Positions 1-6,419 of a DNA stretch of 9,258 nt are shown piece after piece. Made by a program: the position numbers and the translations under genes. This DNA comes from Acidimicrobiia bacterium (GTDB lineage Bacteria; Actinomycetota; Acidimicrobiia; Acidimicrobiales; Ilumatobacteraceae), in the NCBI GenBank assembly GCA_009927565.1, contig RFMT01000096.1, forward strand, positions 1 through 9,258, read 5' to 3'. Position 1 is the stretch's first letter, and each line of letters starts with the position of its first letter. The notes beneath the pieces are model-generated. The model ran no database searches. It saw nothing but the letters and a program-made list of their open reading frames with translations, and had not been told where the DNA came from.

Positions 1-66
1 GCCTTGGCTGAGTCTCTAGTCACAATCGCTTCATCTACAAAACTCACCACACAGTTCTATCACTAG
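1..66 (+). CDS. Possible C-terminal tail of an upstream gene (partial)
   Basis: Frame 1 is open from the left edge to a TAG at 64-66 and encodes 21 residues ending in TTQFYH. The other two forward frames hit stops within the first 20 bases. The stretch is too short to recognise a family, and an open frame of this length is unremarkable by chance. It would place a same-strand gene about 24 bp before the start of the next one. It could equally be plain intergenic DNA. Confidence 0.25.
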   Translation, partial: ALAESLVTIASSTKLTTQFYH

Positions 67-77
67 ACGCCATCACG

Positions 78-83
78 TATCGT
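78..83 (+). promoter_or_regulatory. Putative leaderless -10 box (TATCGT)
   Basis: TATCGT fits the actinobacterial -10 pattern TANNNT and ends 7 nt before ATG 91. That spacing would start the transcript at or next to the start codon. There is no Shine-Dalgarno sequence before ATG 91 and no clear -35 hexamer. The same spacing recurs at other starts in this window, which raises its credibility, but TANNNT is a weak motif. Confidence 0.45.
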
Positions 84-90
84 GGTAACA

Positions 91-603
91 ATGAAATTTG
101 TTTTGCGTGCAATTGTTGCAACCGTAATTGTATTGATAATTGCGATGTGGGTTTATGCACTTTTTTTCGCGTCCAAGGTGTCAATAAACAAATTTGAAGA
201 TCGCAACTGGGCGGCAAGAGCACAAGAGCGATGTCTGGTAGCCAGAGAAGAACGAAAGAGTTTGGCTGACTACCGAGTTGTTGACTCGTTGGGTAAAGAC
301 GCACTTCACGAAAGAGCAGAACTTATTGACGAAGCGACTGACACAATTGAAAGCTTTGTCAAAGAGTTTCGTCAAACTCCGCCAATAGACCCAAAAGGTC
401 GCGAATTGGTCGGACTGTGGCTTGACGATTATGAAATATATATCGCAGATCGAAGAGAGTTTGCGAACAATTTACGTCTTGGCATCAATGAAAAGTTCTC
501 CGAAACACCGATTGAAGGCTTACCAATTAGCGAGAAAATTGCAACTTTTGCCGCGGATAACGAAATGTCTTACTGTAAACCACCGATCGATCTTTCGATT
601 TAA
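91..603 (+). CDS. Membrane-anchored extracytoplasmic protein of unknown function
   Basis: A 170-residue protein counted from ATG 91. An in-frame GTG at 82 is possible, but ATG 91 sits at leaderless distance from TATCGT. Residues 4-27 form one hydrophobic helix after a short basic start, so this is an uncleaved signal anchor with the rest probably outside the membrane. The exported part is acidic and helical, with WAARAQERC near residue 48 and EMSYC near 162. The two cysteines bracket the domain and could form a disulfide. A central LIDEATDTIE segment is followed by an LWLDDYEIYIADRREFA stretch. It resembles small hypothetical proteins common in Acidimicrobiia genomes (recollection, not searched). 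No catalytic motif is visible and no function can be assigned. Its stop overlaps the convergent acyltransferase stop by 4 bp. Confidence 0.8.
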   Translation: MKFVLRAIVATVIVLIIAMWVYALFFASKVSINKFEDRNWAARAQERCLVAREERKSLADYRVVDSLGKDALHERAELIDEATDTIESFVKEFRQTPPIDPKGRELVGLWLDDYEIYIADRREFANNLRLGINEKFSETPIEGLPISEKIATFAADNEMSYCKPPIDLSI

Positions 604-1250
604 AAATGTTCTTTTGCAGACCATCCCGAATCTTGCGAATATTGACGAATCACGCGAGCGGGCGCGCCAACTGCGACACAATAATCTGGAAGGTCTCCCG
701 TCACCACCGAGTTTGAGCCGACCGCCACGTTTCTGCCAATTCTTGAACCCGGCAAAACAACTACGCCATGTCCGAGCCACGATCCACTACCTATCGAAAC
801 AGGGCGCTCAGGTTGACTCTGCTGAGAGATTGGCCGTTGCACATCTTCATAGTCATGACTTTGGTCAGTTATATATACGTGATGACCAGTCCATACATCA
901 TCACCAATTTCAATCGACAGATGACCGACAATTCCCGAACCTCGACCAATCAAACATCGGTCACCAATCTTGACAACCGGATCAGTTAGACATTGCTGAC
1001 CAGGCACCATGCCGGCCGAAAGTGCCACGTGTTCGCCAATCATTGTGCCTTGACCTATATGTATGTATCGCTCGTTAAAAATTGTTGTGAACGGAAAAAG
1101 AATTATCGACCCCTCACCAAACTTTCCGAATGAGGCTGCTCTCTTCGAGTCAGGGCTAATCGCTGCTGTGAACTTGAATCGCTTCCACAGCACAGACACA
1201 AGATCGCCGACTAGGTTCCTGAGCACACGATCAGCGTAATCAACTCGCAT
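600..1250 (-). CDS. Hexapeptide-repeat (left-handed beta-helix) acyltransferase, WbbJ/maltose-O-acetyltransferase-like
   Basis: A 216-residue enzyme of the LbH O-acyltransferase superfamily, expected to transfer an acetyl or other acyl group from CoA (or ACP) to a sugar or similar hydroxyl or amine acceptor in the cytoplasm. After an N-terminal helical segment, imperfect hexapeptide repeats run from about residue 55 (IHIGQGTMIGE, VKIGDRCLIGRGS, IEIGDDVWTG). The loop TDQSHDYEDV carries the likely catalytic His132. A second coil block (VSIGSGSWLGHGVVVLPGSRIG) leads to the usual GAPARV cap at 195-200. Length and order are complete. The start is ATG 1250; a TTG at 1271 would overlap the divergent esterase start and has no ribosome site. 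Neither start has a Shine-Dalgarno sequence. The acceptor is unknown; cell-envelope polysaccharide is a reasonable guess. It is tail-to-tail with the small membrane protein and head-to-head with the esterase. Confidence 0.9.
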   Translation of the reverse strand: MRVDYADRVLRNLVGDLVSVLWKRFKFTAAISPDSKRAASFGKFGEGSIILFPFTTIFNERYIHIGQGTMIGEHVALSAGMVPGQQCLTDPVVKIGDRCLIGRGSGIVGHLSIEIGDDVWTGHHVYITDQSHDYEDVQRPISQQSQPERPVSIGSGSWLGHGVVVLPGSRIGRNVAVGSNSVVTGDLPDYCVAVGAPARVIRQYSQDSGWSAKEHF

Positions 1251-1257
1251 TAGATTA
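1251..1257. promoter_or_regulatory. Symmetric TANNNTA -10-like box between divergent acyltransferase and esterase
   Basis: TAGATTA reads TAATCTA on the other strand, so TANNNT occurs on both strands. On the plus strand TAGATT (1251-1256) ends 6 nt before GTG 1263, ideal for a leaderless esterase transcript. On the minus strand TAATCT (1257-1252) abuts ATG 1250, too close to make a transcript that includes that codon, so the acyltransferase promoter is probably elsewhere. An AAGGGAG run at 1257-1263 is too close to GTG 1263 to act as a ribosome site. Confidence 0.4.
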
Positions 1258-1262
1258 AGGGA

Positions 1263-2678
1263 GTGGTGCAAATCTCAAATCTGAGCGGAGTCTTTTTGGG
1301 CTCCAAGTTCAACGACACGATTGATGAATTTCTCGGAATTCAATATGCCCATGCAAAGCGATTCCAAGAGCCAGTTGATATAGAAAAATACAGCGAGGTC
1401 GTCGAAGCGAAATCGTTTGGTCCACAGTCGCCACAAGTGCCGGGCTTCATGGACGAAATTCTCAACACTAAAGAGTTGCCGACCTCAGAAGACTGTCTTT
1501 ATCTAAACATTTGGAAACCATCTGAAGTGAAATCACCTTTGCCAGTTTTGTTCTGGATTCATGGTGGCGCATATACGAACGGAACCGCCGCCACCAGTTG
1601 GTATCACGGCGCAAATCTTGCACAAATGGGCGAAGTCATTCTTGTCTCCATCAACTATCGTCTTGGGCCCTTTGGCTTTCTCGGTAAAAATAATCTCGGC
1701 CTCCTCGACCAGATAAGTGCGTTGCGTTGGGTGAACCGCAACATCGAAAGTTTCGGTGGCGACTCAGCGAATGTAACTGTTTTTGGCGAATCGGCCGGTG
1801 GCAGCAGTGTCGTCGCCCTCACTGCGTCGCCACTCACGAACGGTCTAATTAACAAAGCTTGGGCGATGAGCCCGTCGCTACTTCAGTTGCGGTCACCTGC
1901 CGCGGCAGACGAGGCGATGTGCGCATTTTTTGATGTTGCTGGCATTAATTCAATAAGTGAGCTCAATACATGGACTACACAACAAATCGTTGATGCAACT
2001 GCAAAGATGTTTCTAAATGTTGAAAACTACATTTCAACATTCAGCCCAACACGAGGTGGAGCAGGGCTTCCCGACAATGTCGATCAGACGTCAGGAGAAT
2101 CAAATATTCCGCTGGTTGTTGGTACTAACCGCGACGAAAATCGACTTTGGACGGTTTTGAACCCTCGGCCAATCGACGAAGTGGGTGCAAAAGAATATTT
2201 CGAGAAAGCATTGTCAGAGTCGGCTGAGAGCGCCTGGAACATCTATGGTCAGTTCACGCCGAACTCTTCTCCGGCCCAAATGGTGTCAGCATTACAAACC
2301 GACCAAAATTTTCGGGTTCCAGCCTGGCAATTGTGCGACGCACGAAGCAAGATGGGCGCTGATACCTGGATGTACTGGTTCACATGGCCGACGCCAATTT
2401 TTGATGGGGTTCTCGGTTGTTGCCATGCGTTAGACCTGCCATTTATGTTCAACAATCTTGACAAGCCGAATGTCGACGTGTTCACTGGCACCAGCCCGGT
2501 GCGCACAAAGATTTCTGCTCACTTCACAACTGAACTTCTCAGGTTTGCAAGTTCAGGCAGAGTTTCGTGGCCAAAATACGACGTATCAGAGCGTAAAACC
2601 CTGCGGATAGACGAAGATGTTGAAGTTTTAACCGACCCCGAACCAGCCATTCGAAAACTTTGGAATCTCAGTTCGTAA
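1263..2678 (+). CDS. Type B carboxylesterase (para-nitrobenzyl esterase / cholinesterase-like family)
   Basis: A 471-residue alpha/beta hydrolase of the COesterase family, predicted to hydrolyse carboxylic esters. The family signature is complete: N-terminal FLGIQYA (23-29), EDCLYLNIW (76-84), oxyanion-hole HGG (100-102), nucleophile elbow GESAGG with Ser177, GTNRDE with catalytic Glu292, and GCCHALDLPF with catalytic His388. Length is slightly below the usual 490-550 residues. There is no signal peptide, so it is probably cytoplasmic. GTG 1263 is essentially forced as the start (GTG 1266 is the other option): an in-frame TAG lies at 1251, and TAGATT lies 6 nt before the GTG. The following oxidoreductase reading frame begins inside its last codons, so the two were probably co-translated. 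The natural substrate cannot be read from sequence. Confidence 0.93.
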   Translation: MVQISNLSGVFLGSKFNDTIDEFLGIQYAHAKRFQEPVDIEKYSEVVEAKSFGPQSPQVPGFMDEILNTKELPTSEDCLYLNIWKPSEVKSPLPVLFWIHGGAYTNGTAATSWYHGANLAQMGEVILVSINYRLGPFGFLGKNNLGLLDQISALRWVNRNIESFGGDSANVTVFGESAGGSSVVALTASPLTNGLINKAWAMSPSLLQLRSPAAADEAMCAFFDVAGINSISELNTWTTQQIVDATAKMFLNVENYISTFSPTRGGAGLPDNVDQTSGESNIPLVVGTNRDENRLWTVLNPRPIDEVGAKEYFEKALSESAESAWNIYGQFTPNSSPAQMVSALQTDQNFRVPAWQLCDARSKMGADTWMYWFTWPTPIFDGVLGCCHALDLPFMFNNLDKPNVDVFTGTSPVRTKISAHFTTELLRFASSGRVSWPKYDVSERKTLRIDEDVEVLTDPEPAIRKLWNLSS

Positions 2679-2776
2679 ATTCGCTATGGCGCGAATCATC
2701 TGAGCGCCTGGTCAGAAGTAGGCCCTCGCTAGAAAACGATCTGCAATGTGATGTTGCAATAATTGGAGGAGGATAG
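2660..2776 (+). pseudogene. Detached N-terminal fragment of the FAD-dependent oxidoreductase (ends in TAG after GGG)
   Basis: In the frame starting at TTG 2660, which overlaps the esterase end by 19 bp, the translation runs MESQFVNSLWRESS... to CDVAIIGGG and stops at TAG 2774-2776. The NSLW...RPSLEND segment followed by DVAIIGGG is the normal N-terminus of actinobacterial DAO-type oxidoreductases. The family continuation (aromatic or Ile residue, then S/T-G-LWTA) is found in another frame: AGC GGT TTG TGG from 2775. One T (2774) stands where a whole codon should be, so two bases appear to be missing, for example TATAGC reduced to TAGC. The fragment holds the FAD ADP-binding beta strand and the first three glycines of GxGxxG. 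Confidence 0.75.
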
Positions 2777-4037
2777 CGGTTTGTGGACCGCTTTTTATCT
2801 TAAGAGACTTGCACCCGACTGTCGAATAGCGATTCTTGAGTCAAATCAAATTGGCTTTGGCGCAAGTGGTCGAAACGGCGGATGGTGTAGCGGTTTTTTA
2901 CCGGTGACACTTGCCGAACTTGAAAAATCACACGGTCGAAATGCGGCAATCGAGATGTACAACGAAAGTTTTCGAACGATTGACGAAATTGAGGCTGTTA
3001 TCGCCGAACAAAGAATTGACTGCGACTACCACCGTGGAGGAACGATTAACGGTGCAACCAACTTGGTACAGAAAGCTCGACTTGAATCTGAGATTTCTGA
3101 AATGAGGCGATTTGGATTCAACGAAGAGCACTTTCGTAACCTTGCTACTGAAGAGATTGCCGAGCGACTAAACGTAAACAACATCATTGCCGCTACTTAC
3201 ACACCACATTGCGCGGTGGTTAATCCCGCAAAACTTGTCCACGGGCTTGCGAACGCTGTCGAAACTAATGGCGTCAAGATTTTTGAAAAAACTGACGTGG
3301 TTGAATATTCAAAGGGTCAGGTTAAGACGAAGTATCAAGTATGCAGAGCAAACATAGTAATTCGTGCAACAGAAGGCTTCACTGCTCGACTAAAGCGACA
3401 TCGCCGCACGCTGGCTCCCCTTTACTCATATATGGTCGCAACAGAACCTTTGACTTCACGCCAACTCTCAACTCTCGGTTGGCGAAATCGCGAGACCTAT
3501 CACGACGCACGAAACATGATTATCTACGCTCAACTCACCCAAGACAATCGCATCGCTTTTGGCGGTCGAGGTGCTCCATACCATTTTGCTTCGCGTGTGA
3601 AGCCGCAGTACGACATGCACACAGAGATACACGAGAAAATTATTCGTTCGATGCATGATGTATTCAAAGTTTCACAAGAGCTTGAAGTTACACATCGTTG
3701 GGGTGGACCACTTGGCGTGCCAAGAAATTGGAGACCTTCGGTCAATTTTGATCGAACGACCGGTCTTGGCTCTCTTGGTGGCTATGTTGGCGACGGTGTC
3801 GGCGCCTCAAATCTCGCTGCGCGAACGCTTGCTCATCTCATAGTCAATGACAAGCATCGCCTAACGGACTTACCTTGGGTAAATCGTCCATCGCGCAAAT
3901 GGGAGACCGAACCACTGCGGTTCGTTGGCATCAACGGCCTACTAAAGATCTCAGAGTCAATGGATAACTATGAGGCGAATCGCAACCAGCCTGACAAGAT
4001 TCGGTCATTCATTCTCGAAAAATTCTTAGGCGAATAA
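2763..4037 (+). CDS. FAD-dependent oxidoreductase, DAO / gamma-glutamylputrescine oxidase-like, frameshifted at its N-terminus
   Basis: This is the main body (up to 424 codons) of a DAO-superfamily flavoenzyme that would oxidise an amine or amino-acid-type substrate using FAD. Visible are SGLWTAFYLKRL (5-16), AILESNQIGFGASGRNGGW (23-41, the FAD region typical of PuuB/OrdL-like enzymes), VVNPAKLVHGL (152-162), a substrate-domain segment with YMVATEPL (223-230), and the C-terminal FAD contact GYVGDGVGASN (340-350) followed by LPWV (370-373). TTG 2763 is only the first start codon in the frame. The family N-terminus lies in another frame just upstream, with two bases apparently lost at 2774, so the Rossmann GxGxxG is split. 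A restart at TTG 2781 behind GGAGGAGG (2765-2772) is conceivable but would give a protein without the glycine motif. The rest of the frame is intact and conserved, pointing to a recent mutation or a sequence error. The next gene's stop directly abuts. Confidence 0.85.
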   Translation: MEEDSGLWTAFYLKRLAPDCRIAILESNQIGFGASGRNGGWCSGFLPVTLAELEKSHGRNAAIEMYNESFRTIDEIEAVIAEQRIDCDYHRGGTINGATNLVQKARLESEISEMRRFGFNEEHFRNLATEEIAERLNVNNIIAATYTPHCAVVNPAKLVHGLANAVETNGVKIFEKTDVVEYSKGQVKTKYQVCRANIVIRATEGFTARLKRHRRTLAPLYSYMVATEPLTSRQLSTLGWRNRETYHDARNMIIYAQLTQDNRIAFGGRGAPYHFASRVKPQYDMHTEIHEKIIRSMHDVFKVSQELEVTHRWGGPLGVPRNWRPSVNFDRTTGLGSLGGYVGDGVGASNLAARTLAHLIVNDKHRLTDLPWVNRPSRKWETEPLRFVGINGLLKISESMDNYEANRNQPDKIRSFILEKFLGE

Positions 4038-5114
4038 CTAACCGAGAATCTGATCAATGGCGACAATACGATTTTCCGCAATACTCAATTGAGCAGCCTG
4101 CCCAACGGCAACACTAAGCAGCCCGTCCTCGAGAGTCACACTCGCTTCTAGACCGAGCCTGATGGCATTCTGCATTGCAAGATGTTCTAAATATGACGCA
4201 CCACCGTGAAAGCCAGGCACCACTTCAGAAGACTGACTGACCGAGATCTCAACAACACCATTTCTACCGTTTTCTCGCCCACCAATCCGCACGATCGACT
4301 CAGGCATCATCGCCTCGATTTTCGCCTTACTACCGACAACACAAATTTCTTGCTCATTTTTCGACCCTTCGGCGAACATTGATAAATCAAGCATCCCGCG
4401 CACGCCACTTGCGAAGTCGACTACGACATACGCATTATCCAAGATGTCAGAACGGACACCATCATAGATTTCGTCTAGATGGTTTACATCTTGTGCACCC
4501 GATGCGTAAACCTTCACCGGTCGAGATTTTGCGATGATTGTCATGACGTCAAAGAAGTGGCAACACTTCTCGACCAACGTTCCGCCAGTATTTTTTGAAA
4601 ACCTGTTCCAATCGTCGACTTTTTTTAGAAACGGAAACCGATGTTCGCGAATGGCGATCATTTTCGCTTCACCGCAAGTACCCGATTCAACTTCATCTAT
4701 TAGATGTCTTGTTGGTGCCATATATCGGTATTCAAGACCTACCCACACCACTCGACCAGACTTTCGATGGCGCTTGTCGATATCGATCATCGATTGACAC
4801 TCTGCCACATTGATACCCAAAGGTTTTTCGACCAAAACATGCACATCTAACTTGATCACGTCATCAAAAACTGACTTGTGGGTGTGATTCGGTGTAGCGA
4901 TCACGACAACATCCAGCTTCTCGCTTGCGAGCATCTCTCGGTAGTCGATATAGCCGGTTGCTTGCGTCACCAGGCGCTTTGCCGAATTTCTGCTCGGCTC
5001 ATGGGTATCTGCATAGGCAACTACGGCGCAGCCATCGATTTCTTTCAAATTTCTGATGTGCTCACACCCCATCATGCCCGTGCCAATGACGCCGTACCGC
5101 AAAAATTCAACCAC
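4038..5114 (-). CDS. Gfo/Idh/MocA family NAD(P)-dependent oxidoreductase
   Basis: A 358-residue cytoplasmic dehydrogenase counted from GTG 5114. The N-terminal Rossmann domain has GVIGTGMMG at 8-16, ATPNHTH around 73-79 and the family hallmark EKP at 96-98. The C-terminal alpha/beta domain contains GGTLVEKCCHFFD, in which Glu182 stands where an active-site Asp is common, His186 is retained, and Asp189 follows. The family oxidises or reduces sugars, inositols and related polyols; the substrate here is unknown. A longer frame from TTG 5138 exists, but GTG 5114 lies 7 nt after TATCCT (minus strand, 5127-5122) and directly precedes the conserved N-terminus, so leaderless initiation fits. It has no Shine-Dalgarno sequence. 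It is head-to-head with the GT87-like gene and tail-to-tail, without a gap, with the FAD oxidoreductase, so it is not in that gene's operon. Confidence 0.92.
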   Translation of the reverse strand: MVEFLRYGVIGTGMMGCEHIRNLKEIDGCAVVAYADTHEPSRNSAKRLVTQATGYIDYREMLASEKLDVVVIATPNHTHKSVFDDVIKLDVHVLVEKPLGINVAECQSMIDIDKRHRKSGRVVWVGLEYRYMAPTRHLIDEVESGTCGEAKMIAIREHRFPFLKKVDDWNRFSKNTGGTLVEKCCHFFDVMTIIAKSRPVKVYASGAQDVNHLDEIYDGVRSDILDNAYVVVDFASGVRGMLDLSMFAEGSKNEQEICVVGSKAKIEAMMPESIVRIGGRENGRNGVVEISVSQSSEVVPGFHGGASYLEHLAMQNAIRLGLEASVTLEDGLLSVAVGQAAQLSIAENRIVAIDQILG

Positions 5115-5120
5115 GAGTTC

Positions 5121-5127
5121 TAGGATA
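5121..5127. promoter_or_regulatory. Symmetric TANNNTA box, candidate bidirectional -10 for Gfo/Idh and GT87-like genes
   Basis: TAGGATA gives TAGGAT on the plus strand (5121-5126) and TATCCT on the minus strand (5127-5122). The minus box ends 7 nt before GTG 5114, right for leaderless transcription of the dehydrogenase. The plus box would start RNA near 5133, a few bases before ATG 5139, so it favours 5139 over ATG 5127 as the start of the membrane protein. Bacterial promoters with overlapping, reverse-complementary -10 elements that fire both ways are known. No convincing -35 is visible on either side. Confidence 0.45.
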
Positions 5128-5138
5128 TGTGCAAGCAA

Positions 5139-6419
5139 ATGACTGATGCCGATTCAATAGAACACAATGTCTGGGCTCAGCGCCTGATTTCGCTGTTACT
5201 TGTCCTACTCGGCATCTCATTTGCCGGAATCTTGATTTTGGGCAGTTACTACGACCAACCCATCACAAAAGCTCTAAGTGCTGACATACAAGATAACGAA
5301 GGATATGACTCTGGACTTGGAGTGCACAGTTTCGGCGATTTTCAAGAACTTAGGTATGCACTTCCCACCTCTGAATACCCAGATGTATGGACCAATAGCA
5401 ATTTTGCATACACACCGACAGCCCTCGTTCCAAATGTAGTTGCAAAGCAAATTCAGGAGATGTTCGGAATCCAAGTTTCTTTGGTCACTTATTTGATCGC
5501 TCTTGGGCTGAGTACAGCAGCACCAGCTTTTTTGGTAGCGAGAAAACGAAGTTCGAAACAAAATAGAATTTTGGGGGTTCTTTTACTTTCAATTTTCGCA
5601 CAGCCATTTCTCATGACGTTAGATCGTGGAAATAGCGTGGGATTTATTCTCCCATTCATGACAATGTTTGCAATTGGATTTTTATATGATAAAACGTATT
5701 TTTTGATTCTCGGAATACTTGGAGCATTTGCATTTCGGCCGCAATTCGCGCTATTGGGTATCGCACTTGTCATTGCAAAAGAATTCAAGAAATCGGTCAC
5801 GGCATTATTTCTTGGAGCAATACTCTTTTTTGGCTCATTTTTATTCATGCCTGGAAAATACTCGGCCTCATTTGAATCTTGGCTTGAGAATCTCAAAGGA
5901 TTCACACGAAAATATGATCACGGTGGCCCATTTCCAGTGAACCTATCTATGAAGACATCCTTTAATGGTTTTCTGGATAATTCGAACTACACCGTGATAG
6001 CGGGACTATTAATAGTTCTAGTCATAACAATTTTCTTTTTCTCTACGAGCGAAAATAGTCGGGGGCGGGCGTTGATTGCAGTTTTGACTCTCCCATGCCT
6101 GATACCTGCATTGAGTTTTGGATATTACTCAGTTTTTGTCCTGGTAATTGCTGCGATGATATTGACTGAGCCTAAATTCTTGGAGCCGACGTCACTAGAA
6201 CCTGGCGCGAGTACCAGGCGACAGATCAAAACGAGGGTTGCTTACAATTATTTGCTTATAACAGTCGTTGCAATTTCATTAGCTCCAATTCCGTTCGTGC
6301 GTCAAGTCGGCAGAAATAGCATTGCCTTGGAAAGCTTTAGCACACTTTGGACAATAGTTCTTATAGCTACACTTGCTCAGCAAATAGTCGAACACTACAA
6401 CTCTAAAATTGCGAGATGA
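5139..6419 (+). CDS. Polytopic membrane protein, probable GT-C glycosyltransferase of the DUF2029/GT87 type
   Basis: A 426-residue protein from ATG 5139 (430 from ATG 5127) with an N-terminal helix near residues 15-36, a long loop, and about eight to nine further hydrophobic helices. The first large loop holds FGDFQELRYAL near 65-75 and FAYTPTAL near 89-96, resembling the acidic loop and Tyr-Pro motif of polyprenyl-phosphate-sugar-dependent transferases. LDRGNSVGF (161-169) and FRPQFALLG (199-207) match the RGQ/N and (K/R)PQ motifs of DUF2029 proteins. If correct, it moves a sugar from a lipid-linked donor to a cell-envelope acceptor on the outer face of the membrane. The evidence is motif-level only. 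The gene is markedly AT-rich: 37% GC in 5641-5880, against 50% in a same-sized block of another polytopic membrane gene here. Its TGA overlaps the ATG of the MBL gene. Confidence 0.7.
   Translation: MTDADSIEHNVWAQRLISLLLVLLGISFAGILILGSYYDQPITKALSADIQDNEGYDSGLGVHSFGDFQELRYALPTSEYPDVWTNSNFAYTPTALVPNVVAKQIQEMFGIQVSLVTYLIALGLSTAAPAFLVARKRSSKQNRILGVLLLSIFAQPFLMTLDRGNSVGFILPFMTMFAIGFLYDKTYFLILGILGAFAFRPQFALLGIALVIAKEFKKSVTALFLGAILFFGSFLFMPGKYSASFESWLENLKGFTRKYDHGGPFPVNLSMKTSFNGFLDNSNYTVIAGLLIVLVITIFFFSTSENSRGRALIAVLTLPCLIPALSFGYYSVFVLVIAAMILTEPKFLEPTSLEPGASTRRQIKTRVAYNYLLITVVAISLAPIPFVRQVGRNSIALESFSTLWTIVLIATLAQQIVEHYNSKIAR

Noticed and set aside
422..973. Long plus-strand frame across the end of gene 1 and the acyltransferase
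   Set aside because: It is the antisense shadow of a well-conserved hexapeptide acyltransferase; its translation has no coherent domain and is rich in His/Arg/Gln/Ser as expected from a reverse frame.
1251..1271. TTG 1271 as the acyltransferase start
   Set aside because: It adds seven unconserved-looking residues, overlaps the esterase start and has no ribosome site; ATG 1250 is simpler.
2762..2780. Programmed +1 frameshift (RF2-like: purine-rich GGAGGAGGA just before TAG)
   Set aside because: Skipping the T would join the frames but delete the residue between GGG and SG, breaking GxGxxG spacing. GGA is also a poor slip codon onto GAT. The purine run is simply the three Gly codons. A 2-base loss explains the data better.
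5115..5138. TTG 5138 as the Gfo/Idh start
   Set aside because: The extra eight residues precede the usual N-terminus and would lie upstream of the candidate -10 box; GTG 5114 fits better.
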